The notes under the pieces are model-generated. The model did no database searches. It had not been told where the DNA came from and saw only the letters and a program-made list of their open reading frames with translations. A stretch of 64,000 nt of DNA from Oscillospiraceae bacterium. GTDB lineage: Bacteria > Bacillota > Clostridia > Oscillospirales > Oscillospiraceae. Below are positions 23,889-32,578 of this stretch, in pieces. The stretch spans positions 60,684 through 124,683 of the forward strand of contig JAAWCD010000070.1 of assembly GCA_022793095.1 (NCBI GenBank), read 5' to 3'. The position numbers and the translations under genes are program-made. The first letter of the stretch is position 1. Each line of letters starts with the position of its first letter.

Positions 23889-26264
23889 TTATTTCAGCTC
23901 TGCTACGGTCACGCCGTCCTCGCCCTCGCCATACCGGCCGGGCCGGAAGGATTTGATATAGCGGCTCCTTCTCAGATGGTCCCGGACCGCCTTGCGCACC
24001 GCGCCGGTGCCTTTTCCGTGAATAATCGTCACGGATTCCAGCTTGGCCAGCATGGCGTCGTCCAAAAACCGGTCCAGCACTGCCAGGGCCTCGTCAGTCA
24101 TCAGCCCTCGGAGGTCCACCTCCGGCTTAGCTCCCATGGTCCGCAGGGTCTGCTGGGAGCGCTGAATGGCCTTCCGGGTTTCCTTCTGGGCGGCGGTCTC
24201 GCCCTCCACCACCCGGACCTCCTCCTGTTTGGCGGAAATTTTCAAAATACCCGCCTGCAATTGAAGCACACCGTCTTTGTTCACTGACAGCACCGTGGCC
24301 TGAGTGCCCATGCTCAGCAGCTCCACCGTGTCTCCCTTCTGCGCGGGCCGGGTGGGCGGCGGAACCTCCTCTTCCGGACGGGCCCCCAAACGGCCGTCCG
24401 CCTCGTTCAGGCGGCGGCGCAGCTCTGCCCGCTGCTCGTTGACTGCCTGCCAGTCCTCCTCTTTCCGCTGCTTCTTCCGCATTTCGCTCAGCTCCTGGAA
24501 CACCTGGTCCGAAGCCGCTCTGGCCTCGTCCAGAATGGTCCTGGCCTCCTTCCGGGCCTGTTCCAGGGCCTTGTCCCGCTCCGCCTCCAGCTTCTTCCGG
24601 TAAGCGCGGGCTGCCGCCGCATCCTCCTCCATGGTCTGGCGGAGGCGGGCCGCTTCCCGCGTCTCCCCCTCCATGGCCTGCCTCTGGCTTTCCAACTGGC
24701 TGAGCACGTCCTCAAACTGAACATTTTCCGCGTTAATCTGCTCAGAAGCCCGGTCAATGATGTGTTCCGGCAGGCCCAGCCGCCGGGAAATGGCGAAAGC
24801 GTTGGACTTGCCGGGCACGCCAATCAACAGGCGGTAGGTGGGCCGCAGGGTTTCCACGTCAAATTCGCAGGAGGCGTTTTCCACGCCCGGCGTGGTCATG
24901 GCGTACACCTTCAGTTCCGCGTAGTGCGTGGTCGCGCCCACTCTGGCCCCCAGGTTCCGGGCCTCCTCGATGATGGCCACTGCCAGGGCCGCGCCCTCGA
25001 TGGGGTCGGTGCCCGCCCCCAGCTCGTCGAAGAGAATCATCGTCCTCTCCCCGGCCTCGGCCAGGATTTTGACCGTGTTGGTCATGTGGGACGAGAAGGT
25101 GGACAGGGACTGTTCGATGGACTGCTCGTCCCCGATGTCGGACAGCACGCTGTCAAACACGGACACATGACTTCCGTCGTCCACCGGCAGATGGAGCCCG
25201 CACTGGGCCATCAGCGTCAGCAGCCCCAGGGTCTTCAGCGCCACGGTCTTGCCGCCGGTGTTGGGGCCGGTAATCACCAGCGTGTCAAAGTCGGTTCCCA
25301 GCCGCAGGTCAATGGGCACCGCCTTTTTGCTGTCCAGCAGGGGGTGCCGGGCGTGGCGGAGCACCAGACTGCCGTCCTGGGCCAGCCTGGGTTCCATGGC
25401 ATTCATCCGGTAAGACAGCTTGCCCCGGGCAAAGATGCCGTCCAGTGTGACCAGCATTTCGTAATCGGTGGTGATCTCCTCCCGGAACTTGGCCGCCTCG
25501 GCGGAGAGCTCCCGGAGGATTCGTTCGATCTCCTTTTCCTCCCTGGCCTGCCACTCTTTCAGCTCGTTGTTGGCCTGGACCACGCCCATGGGCTCGATGA
25601 AGTAGGTGGACCCGCTGGAGGAAACGTCGTGAACCAGTCCGGGCACGTCGCCCTTACACTCGGCCTTGACGGGCACCACGTACCGGTCCCCCCGGAGGGT
25701 GACTAAGTTTTCCTGCAAATAGCGGGAGGAGTGGGAGATGATTTTTTGCAGCACCTCTCTAGCCTTGTTTTCAGTGAGCCGGATATGGCGGCGGATGTTG
25801 GCCAGCTCCGGGCTTGCCGCGTCAGCCAGCTCCCCCTCGCCCACGATGGATCCGGTAATCCGCTCCTCCAGGTATTTGTTGGGCGTCAGGCAGCGGAAGA
25901 GCGCGTCGATGCAGGTTTTTTTCCGCTCGTCCCCGGAGCCGTATTCGCCCACGGACCGGGCGGTTTTCAGCACGCCCGCAATGTCCAGCAGCTCCCGTGT
26001 GTTCAGCATGCCGCCCAGGTCTGCCCGCTGGACGATGGCGGCCACGGGCTTCACGCCGGAAAAGGAGGGGGTGCCTCTGGTGTCCATCATGGTCCGGGCC
26101 GCGCTGGTCTCCGCCAGGAGCCGGGCCACGCCGTCCCCGTCCACGCTGGGCCGCAGGGCGCGGCACCGGTCCTTGGCCTCCTCGCTCACCGCCTGGCCGG
26201 CCAGCAGCTCCAGCACGCGGGGGAGCTCTAATGTGTGAATGGATTTCTCAAACAAATCGGTCAT
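23889..26264 (-). CDS. mutS2: Endonuclease MutS2
   Basis: 791 aa, normal length. Core/clamp domains at the N-terminus, ATPase with GPNTGGKT (Walker A) and MILFDELGAGTDP (Walker B), a long coiled-coil clamp (about 510-620), and a C-terminal Smr nuclease domain (VDLRGLMTDEAL ... IIHGKGTGAVRKAV). Roles known for the family: suppression of recombination and rescue of collided ribosomes. ATG 26264 (MTDLFEKSIHTLEL) follows GAGGAAG; the in-frame extension upstream to 26645 is repeat and MITE sequence. Confidence 0.95.
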   Translation of the reverse strand: MTDLFEKSIHTLELPRVLELLAGQAVSEEAKDRCRALRPSVDGDGVARLLAETSAARTMMDTRGTPSFSGVKPVAAIVQRADLGGMLNTRELLDIAGVLKTARSVGEYGSGDERKKTCIDALFRCLTPNKYLEERITGSIVGEGELADAASPELANIRRHIRLTENKAREVLQKIISHSSRYLQENLVTLRGDRYVVPVKAECKGDVPGLVHDVSSSGSTYFIEPMGVVQANNELKEWQAREEKEIERILRELSAEAAKFREEITTDYEMLVTLDGIFARGKLSYRMNAMEPRLAQDGSLVLRHARHPLLDSKKAVPIDLRLGTDFDTLVITGPNTGGKTVALKTLGLLTLMAQCGLHLPVDDGSHVSVFDSVLSDIGDEQSIEQSLSTFSSHMTNTVKILAEAGERTMILFDELGAGTDPIEGAALAVAIIEEARNLGARVGATTHYAELKVYAMTTPGVENASCEFDVETLRPTYRLLIGVPGKSNAFAISRRLGLPEHIIDRASEQINAENVQFEDVLSQLESQRQAMEGETREAARLRQTMEEDAAAARAYRKKLEAERDKALEQARKEARTILDEARAASDQVFQELSEMRKKQRKEEDWQAVNEQRAELRRRLNEADGRLGARPEEEVPPPTRPAQKGDTVELLSMGTQATVLSVNKDGVLQLQAGILKISAKQEEVRVVEGETAAQKETRKAIQRSQQTLRTMGAKPEVDLRGLMTDEALAVLDRFLDDAMLAKLESVTIIHGKGTGAVRKAVRDHLRRSRYIKSFRPGRYGEGEDGVTVAELK

Positions 26265-26288
26265 GGTATCTTCCTCGCAGGATATCAG

Positions 26289-26393
26289 TTTTCTCTTCTT
26301 TTTCTTGAAAGACGGAACGGCCCTTGCCTTTGCTCCGCAAACGCTTTGTGGAGTCCCTCTGATCGAAGCCAGAAAAAGAAGCAAAAAGGACTT
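26289..26393. repeat. Family A element, copy 9a (long arm)
   Basis: Reverse-oriented long arm: CTTCTTTTTCTTGAAAG, GACGGAACGGCCCTTGCC insert, GAAGCCAGAAAAAGAAGC, AAAAAGGACTTTAA. It ends at the TAA into which MITE copy 2 inserted. Confidence 0.85.
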
Positions 26394-26396
26394 TAA

Positions 26397-26558
26397 GAAG
26401 CTGTATTCATAACCGGGGAATGGCAGATGGACGAAGGATTTTGTTGTCAGGCGAGACCATCTTTCGCCGGAATCCTTGGTGGATTCCAAGAAAAATTGGC
26501 GCAGCATGACGGCAAAAGGCGAGTTCAGATGCCGTGCAATGGTTGTGAATACAGCTTC
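26397..26558. mobile_element. Family B MITE, complete copy 2 (162 bp)
   Basis: TIRs GAAGCTGTATTCA / TGAATACAGCTTC-type as in copy 1, central GGAATCC...GGATTCC, TAA duplicated at 26394-26396 and 26559-26561. Inserted into the AACTTTAAACTG-like stretch of a family A element. Confidence 0.83.
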
Positions 26559-26689
26559 TAAGCGCGAAACCTTCGGTACTCCTATCATATCCCGCTTTTC
26601 GCTTTCATGCAAGCCTTTCTTTTCACCCGGCGCAGCCGGAGGCAAAAAGAGGTCCCGCGGATATCCACGGGACCTTTGGGCACACAGTC

Positions 26690-26728
26690 TGAAGTTCTTT
26701 TCGGTCCCTTTCTTTCAAGAAAAGGAAC
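26690..26728. repeat. Family A element, copy 9b (right arm)
   Basis: AAGTTCTTTTCGGTCCCTTTC TTTC with partner AAGAAAAGGAAC: a right arm with partly changed stem bases. With 9a and the MITE it makes up most of the 26265-26727 gap, which has no gene. Confidence 0.75.
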
Positions 26729-27225
26729 TACGCGGCCTGAGGCTGGAGCTTCTCGTTCACCTTCATGAGGGAATAGACGCGGGATACCTCCAGGGTGGCG
26801 CAGATTTTGTCGGCCAGATTGACCACCACTGCTTCCCGGCAATGGGGCATTTTCTTGGCCAAAGGCCACATATGGCTGATGATCGCGTTCTGTTCCTTCT
26901 CGCTGAGCTGGGTAAGCCTGGAGGCGTTCTTCAGCGCGGCCACTGGATGCGCGAAGCACTGATTGCCCTCATATTTGGTTTTGTCCTTGGGGTCGTAGAG
27001 ATAAAGGTCGTGGAGCAGTCCGGCCCGTGCGGCGGCCACATAGTCCAGATGCCAACGGCGGGCCAGCCGGAAGGCCATGTAAGATACAAACAGGGAATGT
27101 TGGTAGCAGCTGACAAAGAAGTGGTGCTTGATGTTTTTCATGGAGTTGACCTCCGGACTGTCCAGCAGGTCGGCAACACAGGCGGCATAGCTCCGTTCGT
27201 TGATGGGGTTGAACAGCTTCGGCAT
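26728..27225 (-). CDS. HD domain phosphohydrolase-like protein
   Basis: 165 aa. H-HD pattern: His in SCYQHSLFVSY, His-Asp in AGLLHDLYLYD, and a downstream Asp in VNLADKICA, the layout of small HD-domain hydrolases in Clostridia (predicted metal-dependent phosphohydrolases). ATG 27225 (MPKLFNPINERSY) has GGAGAG about 10 bases upstream; an in-frame extension to 27291 lacks a ribosome site. Substrate unknown. Confidence 0.82.
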   Translation of the reverse strand: MPKLFNPINERSYAACVADLLDSPEVNSMKNIKHHFFVSCYQHSLFVSYMAFRLARRWHLDYVAAARAGLLHDLYLYDPKDKTKYEGNQCFAHPVAALKNASRLTQLSEKEQNAIISHMWPLAKKMPHCREAVVVNLADKICATLEVSRVYSLMKVNEKLQPQAA

Positions 27226-27420
27226 GCGGCAAGGCTCTCCTTTTCTTAAAAATATGGTGTGCGGGATTGTTTCAAACCTACTATAGCACAAAAAAATCGA
27301 AATGTCTTGTAGAAATCTTTCCCTTAAAGGAATTTTAAGAAACGTTGTTTCTGCCGCGTTCCGAGCCTGTCCCCGCTCCCGGCATTATGTAAGCCTGCCT
27401 GTGGAGGCAGGCTGTTTGTA

Positions 27421-27642
27421 TCAATAGCTCAGCATGCAGATGCCGCTGGCGCTGATCTGAGGTGGAAGGCTGGGGGTCATCGCGCCGTCGAACTGGATCA
27501 AGATCCGGTTCCCGGCGGAGAAGCAGCGGGCGGAATAGGACGTGTGGACCAAAACTTCCTGCTGATTGCTGGCATCCCGCACGAGCAGCTCAGTACCCCA
27601 CCGGCCGCTGGAGGCCTGAAGCACGGTTGCTTCCATTGTCAT
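27421..27642 (-). CDS. Small hypothetical protein
   Basis: 73 aa (or 71 from the second Met). Predicted beta-rich, soluble: VLQASSGRWGTELLVRDA, LVHTSYSARCF, ILIQFDGAMT. A strong GGGAGGTGAG precedes ATG 27642, supporting translation. The composition and length suggest an OB-like or single-sheet domain, but I recognise no family. Confidence 0.6.
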   Translation of the reverse strand: MTMEATVLQASSGRWGTELLVRDASNQQEVLVHTSYSARCFSAGNRILIQFDGAMTPSLPPQISASGICMLSY

Positions 27643-27717
27643 TTCAAACTCACCTCCCTCGATTGGCTACAGTCCACTTTATTCCGGCAGCCTGTCTCCC
27701 GTGCAGGTCAATTTCCC

Positions 27718-27820
27718 TTCTTTTCTTGAACGAAAAGAACCAAAAGAACTTTAAACTGGTTCTGCCTGAAATGGGCGGTAAAACACAGCTTAAAGTTCTT
27801 TTTGGTTCTTTTTCAGCTTT
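27718..27820. repeat. Family A element, copy 10
   Basis: Left arm CTTCTTTTCTTG...CGAAAAGAAC, AACTTTAAACTGG core start, right arm GTTCTTTTTGGTTC that lacks its closing purine half. Confidence 0.8.
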
Positions 27821-27828
27821 ACGAAAGA

Positions 27829-28668
27829 TTATCCGTCTGTAATGTGGACATGGTTGTTGATGTGGTCCGCGCAGTAGCAGTAGTAGCCCTTGCACTTGGA
27901 GCAGTAGCGGAAGTCCAGGTCCGGATGGTCCGTGTCAGTCCGGCCGCATACCGCGCACTTGTGCAGATAACCCTTCTGCTGTTTCACTCGGTTCACGGAC
28001 TGCTTGAAATTCATGGTTTTGCGGGAGGTGCTCCGCCGTCCCCGCTGAAGGAGATAGGAGATTTCTTCCCAGAAGAAGATGGCATAATTCAGAATGGCTA
28101 TCACAGCGGCCAGCGCCATCGCCCACTGGCCCCCAATCAGATTCCCCAAAATCATCAGCAGGAAAAGGGCCCCGTCAATCCAGCCCAGCCATTTGGCTTT
28201 AACCGGAATGAGGAAGAACAGCAGGAACTGCAGCTCCGGATACAGGGTGGCAAAGGCGAAGAACAGGGACAGATTGACATAACCCATGCTGGCATAGCCG
28301 CTGAACAGGCCCACGATGATGTTCAGCACCACGCCCAGCAGATAGAACAGGGTGAACTTTCCGCTGCCCCACTCCCGTTCCAGGGCGGATCCGATGAACC
28401 AGTAAAAGTACAGCGACAGGGCAAAAAACAGCATATTTCCCCCAAAGGAGGGCACGATCACGAAGGTGGCAAGCCGCCAGATCTGGCCGTGGAAAATGGC
28501 CTGAGCGCTGAAGGAGAGCACTGAGCTCATAAAAAAACCGGTTGTGCTGAGCATATCCATCAGGTAAACCAGGACGTTGCCAATGACGATGTAGAGCATC
28601 AGATTGGGGATACCAAATCGGGGATGCCTGGCGCAAAAACGGTCGATCCATTGGTTCAGGGATTTCAC
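27829..28668 (-). CDS. Rhomboid-like membrane protein with C-terminal zinc-binding tail
   Basis: 279 aa from GTG 28668 (GAGGAGG 8 bases upstream). Six hydrophobic segments with YWFIGSALEREWGSGKFTLF, the rhomboid L1-type signature. The catalytic GxSG of active rhomboids is not evident; the equivalent helix reads MGYVNLSLFFAFA, so it may be a pseudoprotease. The C-terminal about 50 residues carry CAVCGR, YCSKCKG, YCYCADHINNHVH: a two-site Cys/His zinc module in the cytoplasm. Function unknown. Confidence 0.75.
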   Translation of the reverse strand: MKSLNQWIDRFCARHPRFGIPNLMLYIVIGNVLVYLMDMLSTTGFFMSSVLSFSAQAIFHGQIWRLATFVIVPSFGGNMLFFALSLYFYWFIGSALEREWGSGKFTLFYLLGVVLNIIVGLFSGYASMGYVNLSLFFAFATLYPELQFLLFFLIPVKAKWLGWIDGALFLLMILGNLIGGQWAMALAAVIAILNYAIFFWEEISYLLQRGRRSTSRKTMNFKQSVNRVKQQKGYLHKCAVCGRTDTDHPDLDFRYCSKCKGYYCYCADHINNHVHITDG

Positions 28669-28772
28669 AGGAACAGCCTCCTCACATAACATTGCTTCTA
28701 TTCTACCCAACTTTTCCCTCAAAGTCCAGTAATAAAGTGTGAACATTCCGGTCTGATTTCCCGAAAAGCCGG

Positions 28773-30167
28773 TCATGCTCCGGCTTTGTCCGCTGGCGGG
28801 GGCCAACTTTTTTCCGGTTCTCCGCCGTTTTTGGCGATGCGGCGGCGGAGCCAGTTGCCCCGGAGGTAGTAGACGATGAACAGCAGCGAGGTAATGGTCC
28901 AGGAGACCGGGTAGCTCACCAGGATGGTGTCCACGCTGTAGAAGCAGGGCAGCACTAGAATGACCCACAGCACCCGGAGCGCGCAGACGCCGCCGCAGGT
29001 GATGAGGGTGGGCTTGAGGGAGTCCCCGGTTCCCCGGCAGGTGCCGGAGAGAATTTCAATGCAGACAAAGGAGGCGTAGAAGGGGCAGATAAACCAGACG
29101 ATGCGCTGTCCCAGGGCCAGAACGTCCAAATCCTGGGTGAACATCCGCAGCAGCCAAGGCCCGCAGGCGCAGAAAAGCGCGCTGATGGCGATGGTGGCGC
29201 CCATGGTCATGGCCAGGCAGACCTTGACGCTTCTGCGAAGGCGGTCGTATTTTTTCGCGCCGAAGTTCTGGCTGACGAAGGTGGTGATGGCCACGCCGAA
29301 GGCCCCGCAGGTCATCCAGTAAAAGCCGTCCATTTTGCCGAAGGCGGTCCAGGCCGCCACCACGCCGGTGCCGAAGGCGTTGATCTGGGACTGAATGAGC
29401 ATGTTGGAAATGGTGTACATGTCCGACTGGATGCCCGCAGGGATGCCGATCATCAGCACCCGCTTGAGAATGTCCCTGTGGAAACGGATTTCCGGGAAGT
29501 GGAGGTAATAAGGCGCCTCCGGCCGGGTCAGGGCCGCCAGCACCAGCGCGGCGGCGGCAACCTGGGCCAGCACCGTGGCCACGGCCACGCCGAAGACCTC
29601 CAGGTCCAGAACCACCACGAAGAGGAGGTCCAGGACGATGTTGACCATGCACGCGGCGATGAGGAAGTAAAGGGGGCGGCGGGAGTCGCCCACAGCCCGG
29701 AGGATGCCGGAACCCACGTTGTAGGTGAAGGAGGCCAGGGTTCCGGCGAAGTAGACCCGAAGGTAGGTGACGGAGTATTCCATAATATCCTCTGGCGTGC
29801 CCAGGAGGGCCAGCGCGGGCTCCGCCAGGACAATCCCCAGCACCGTGATGCCCGCGCCCGCGGCCAGGGAGAGTGCGGCGGCGGTGTGGACGGTCCGGCG
29901 CAGCTCGGTCAGCTCCTTTGCGCCGTACTGCTGAGCGATGATGACCGTAGCGCCGGAGGCCACGCCCACGAACATGTTAATCAGGAAATTGATAATCAGG
30001 GCGGAGGATCCGCCCACAGCCGCCAGGGCCCGCGTACCCACAAAGTTGCCCACAATAACGGCGTCCACCGTGTTGTAAAGCTGCTGAAAAAAGGTCCCCA
30101 GCAGAATGGGGAAGAAGAAGGCCAGCAGCGGCTTCCAGATTGGGCCTTCCGTGATTTGCGACCTCAC
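28773..30167 (-). CDS. MATE family efflux transporter
   Basis: 464 aa, twelve predicted membrane helices in two MatE repeats. N-terminal WKPLLAFFFPILLGTFFQQLYNTVD motif (split over the first helix) and GxxAxAAVG-type loop TRALAAVGG; second half IGIPAGIQSDMYTISNMLIQSQ. Likely Na+ or H+ driven export of drugs or metabolites; substrate not predictable. Start appears to be GTG 30167 behind AAAGGA. Confidence 0.92.
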   Translation of the reverse strand: MRSQITEGPIWKPLLAFFFPILLGTFFQQLYNTVDAVIVGNFVGTRALAAVGGSSALIINFLINMFVGVASGATVIIAQQYGAKELTELRRTVHTAAALSLAAGAGITVLGIVLAEPALALLGTPEDIMEYSVTYLRVYFAGTLASFTYNVGSGILRAVGDSRRPLYFLIAACMVNIVLDLLFVVVLDLEVFGVAVATVLAQVAAAALVLAALTRPEAPYYLHFPEIRFHRDILKRVLMIGIPAGIQSDMYTISNMLIQSQINAFGTGVVAAWTAFGKMDGFYWMTCGAFGVAITTFVSQNFGAKKYDRLRRSVKVCLAMTMGATIAISALFCACGPWLLRMFTQDLDVLALGQRIVWFICPFYASFVCIEILSGTCRGTGDSLKPTLITCGGVCALRVLWVILVLPCFYSVDTILVSYPVSWTITSLLFIVYYLRGNWLRRRIAKNGGEPEKSWPPPADKAGA

Positions 30168-30192
30168 TTGAGATTCATCCTTTCCATGGTTC

Positions 30193-30400
30193 TGTTCTTT
30201 TTCTTGAAAGAAAAAGAACCAAAAAGAACGTTTAACTGGGGCGGCGGATGTCCGGCAGAATCAGTTTTAAGGAACCGCTGATTAAGAGCCTATCCCAGAA
30301 TTAGGCGTGCGCGGATTGACGAACAATTTTTGTCTGGCAAGTGAAAATAACGCGGAATCCTGACGGATTTTAAGCTTTTTTCACGCAGTCCAGGCGGTGG
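30193..30400. repeat. Family A element, copy 11, plus a further MITE-like fragment
   Basis: 30193-30268: left arm GTTCTTTTTCTTGAAAG / AAAAAGAACC with covariant GTTC/GAAC base, core TCCGGCAGAATCAGTTTTAA. From about 30283 (GAGCCTATCCCAGAATTAGG) to about 30390, bases such as AACAATTTTTGTCTGGCAAG and GCGGAATCCTGACGGATTTT resemble the interior of families B and C. Confidence 0.6.
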
Positions 30401-30703
30401 TCGCCCAACCCGCGCCGCCATCCTGGTTTTCCAGCACCATCTCTACTGGTATTGCGGACGAACCGCTGCCAGTGGTATTGCCGCCACGAAAAAGCTTGGC
30501 CATAAACGGGACGCGGTTGTTATCCGGATTTTCCTCAATATAACGCGGCTTTGGGCCATTTTTCGTTGACAGCGGCAAAGGGGTTGAAGGTCCCGGCTGG
30601 TCAGCCGGGCGTGGCCGTCCATCCCCGTGTAGGTGCAGACCGTGTTTTTCTCCGCTTCATAGAAACGATCGCTCCTTCCCGCAAAATAGTTTGACGCCTG
30701 CAT
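30381..30703 (-). pseudogene. Possible frameshifted small gene
   Basis: Two overlapping frames on the minus strand give a plausible protein only if joined: MQASNYFAGRSDRFYEAEKN ... RDLQPL in one frame, then PLSTKNGPKPRYIEENPDNN ... GWATTAWTA in the next, with the switch near 30560. The second frame reads more like real protein. It sits among repeat fragments. No family recognised; it could also be non-coding. Confidence 0.3.
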
Positions 30704-30795
30704 TTTCAGCTGGCTTGTATGATGCTATCATACAGCACAGCGAAAAAAATGCAAGCATCAATCTAAAAAATTTTTGAGATTAGAAACTGTCACTA

Positions 30796-30956
30796 GGCCT
30801 TGTTTGATAAATGGCAATGTGTCCAACAGCGAGGGATTTTTTCGTCTGGCAAACAATTTTTTCACAGGAATCCAAAAAGATTTCAAGGAAAAATTGTGCC
30901 GCCCAGGCGGAAAAAGGCCCGCTGCTTGGGCATGTTGACATTTTTCAAACAAGGCC
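30796..30956. mobile_element. Family C MITE, complete copy (161 bp)
   Basis: TIRs GGCCTTGTTTGA (30796) and TCAAACAAGGCC (to 30956), flanked by TA on both sides. The interior (TTTTTTCGTCTGGCAAACAA, GGAATCC, GGAAAAATTGTGCCGCC) is related to family B, and the length nearly equals B. Its right flank TA lies in the TAG stop codon of the lipoprotein gene at 30956-30958 (minus strand). Confidence 0.8.
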
Positions 30957-31408
30957 TAGGAAAGGATCCCGTCAATTCCCGCGGCAAACTCCCAGTCCGC
31001 CGCCACCATGAGGACCACCACATTGCCGGCAGTGCGCCGCACCGCGTTGTCCAGCTTCTCCACCTCGCCCGGCTGATAGCTTTCCACCGCCGTCCGCTGG
31101 TCTGCCACATGCTGGCTCAGCGCCTCGTTCACCCGTTCCGCCGCGTCCCCGTCCACAGCGGTGATCACCGTCAGCTCCTCCGCCGTGGCCCCCTCGGACA
31201 GATACACCTGGCTGTCACTCACGTCCTCCGGGTCAATTCCCAGCAGGGGCAGGGCAATATCGCTGTCCAGCGCCTCCAGATGGTCGCTGAAGGCCTGGGA
31301 TTCCAGATAGGCGTCCACAATTTCCTGAGGGTCCGCCGTTTTGGCTTCCTTGCCGCCGCAGCCCGCCAGCAGCGCCAGCGCCAGCAGCAGGGGAATCATC
31401 CGCTTCAT
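30956..31408 (-). CDS. DUF4358 lipoprotein
   Basis: 150 aa from ATG 31408 (MKRMIPLLLALALLAGCGG; an ATG 6 bases upstream is too close to AAGGAG). Lipobox LLAGC. The rest is a single DUF4358 domain (YLESQAFSDHLEALDSD, VYLSEGATAEELTVITA). Extracellular, function unknown. It is followed 22 bases on by a secreted SGNH hydrolase upstream in the operon, so a cell-envelope role is likely. Its stop codon meets the end of a family C MITE. Confidence 0.85.
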   Translation of the reverse strand: MKRMIPLLLALALLAGCGGKEAKTADPQEIVDAYLESQAFSDHLEALDSDIALPLLGIDPEDVSDSQVYLSEGATAEELTVITAVDGDAAERVNEALSQHVADQRTAVESYQPGEVEKLDNAVRRTAGNVVVLMVAADWEFAAGIDGILS

Positions 31409-31430
31409 TCTCATCTCTCCTTCTCTGTCT

Positions 31431-32339
31431 CTATTTGGACAAAATCACATGATTTTTCAGATATTCGTACCACCGCTTGTAGTAATCCCGCTTCAGGTGG
31501 ATCCCGTCCGTACTGCCCTCTTCAGGCAGGGTTCCGTCCTCGCCCATCACGGAGGCGCCCACATCCAGATAGTACACCTGCTCCTCTGCCGCGATTTGGG
31601 CGATCATCCCATTGTACCGGAGGATGTTTTCATTGGTGAAATAGGGGTGGCTGTCCGACTCCTCCTTTGTCACTGGCAGAATGGCCTGGAGGTAGATCAC
31701 CGCGTCAGGCTGAAGCTCCTTCACCCGGCGGACAGCCTGAACATATGTGTTGTAGAACAGCGGGTCGTCGTTCCACCCCAGCTCATTGACGCCCAGCATA
31801 ATGTATACCTTTCCGTAGCGCTCCTTTTCCAGTGCGCCCATCACGGTATCCGTGACGCCGCTGACGGTGAATTTAACCCGTTTGTCCTCCAGCTCCAGAA
31901 CGGTCAGCCCCTTGTAGGACAAGCCCGTGGGCCCTTTGATGCCGCTGTAGAGCAGGAGTCCGTCCGTCCGGGAATCTCCGACGAAAGCCGCGTCCGAGAA
32001 ATAGTCCTCCGGCGCGGGCGCCGACTCCGGCACCGGCTGGGTGTAGTCGTAAACTTCCAGCGGCTCCGCCGGCTCTTCCGGCATCAGGGGGAAGGGAGCG
32101 GGCGGATCTACCAGGCCCGCCGCCGCCAGCAGCGGCAGATTGGGCTCAACCAGGGCGGTTGGCAGCGGCTTCTGCCCCACCGCCGGCGGAGACGGCGGCA
32201 GGGAGCTTCCGGGCAGCGGCGTTTCCTGCACGCCCCGGCCCCAGACCGTGCCGCTCACCGCCGTCAGGCACAGCACTCCCGCGCCCAGCAACGCAATCAT
32301 TCCATTCCAGCCTCCAGGCCGTCCTCTTCTTGCCGCCAT
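31431..32339 (-). CDS. Secreted/anchored SGNH (GDSL-like) hydrolase
   Basis: 302 aa. N-terminal membrane anchor (MIALLGAGVLCLTAVSG), a long Pro-rich linker (35-110), then the SGNH fold: block I FVGDSRTDGL with Ser123, Gly block, block III GVNELG, and block V DGIHL (Asp-x-x-His). Predicted extracellular esterase or acetylhydrolase, possibly on peptidoglycan or other glycans. Precedes the DUF4358 lipoprotein by about 20 bases, so the two form an operon. Confidence 0.87.
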   Translation of the reverse strand: MAARRGRPGGWNGMIALLGAGVLCLTAVSGTVWGRGVQETPLPGSSLPPSPPAVGQKPLPTALVEPNLPLLAAAGLVDPPAPFPLMPEEPAEPLEVYDYTQPVPESAPAPEDYFSDAAFVGDSRTDGLLLYSGIKGPTGLSYKGLTVLELEDKRVKFTVSGVTDTVMGALEKERYGKVYIMLGVNELGWNDDPLFYNTYVQAVRRVKELQPDAVIYLQAILPVTKEESDSHPYFTNENILRYNGMIAQIAAEEQVYYLDVGASVMGEDGTLPEEGSTDGIHLKRDYYKRWYEYLKNHVILSK

Positions 32340-32346
32340 GCAACGT

Positions 32347-32460
32347 TCTCCTTCTTTTTCTTGAAAGAAAAAGAAGCAAAAAGAACTTTAAACTGCCTTC
32401 TATATGACAGGTGTCCGGAAGAACCGGCTCAAAGCTCTTTGCTGAAACCTCTTTCAAGAA
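32347..32460. repeat. Family A element, copy 12
   Basis: Intact left arm CTTCTTTTTCTTGAAAG / AAAAAGAAGC with AACTTTAAACTGCC; right arm degenerate (CAAAGCTCTTTGC, CTCTTTCAAGAAAG). Fills the gap upstream of the SGNH gene. No gene in 32340-32578. Confidence 0.8.
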
Positions 32461-32578
32461 AGTATCGTCTTTTTTATGTCATCTATTAGACTGTTATCCA
32501 GGGGCAAAAGTTTCGGCTCAGTTCGACTTTTTCAGGTCAAATTTCCCCGACGTGTGTGCAGATTCAATCAGTGGCCCC

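Noticed and set aside
30443..30703. Independent 86-aa minus-strand gene
   Set aside because: Its second half (CRCQRKMAQSRV...) looks like out-of-frame sequence of the neighbouring frame. Reported instead as one possible frameshifted gene at low confidence.
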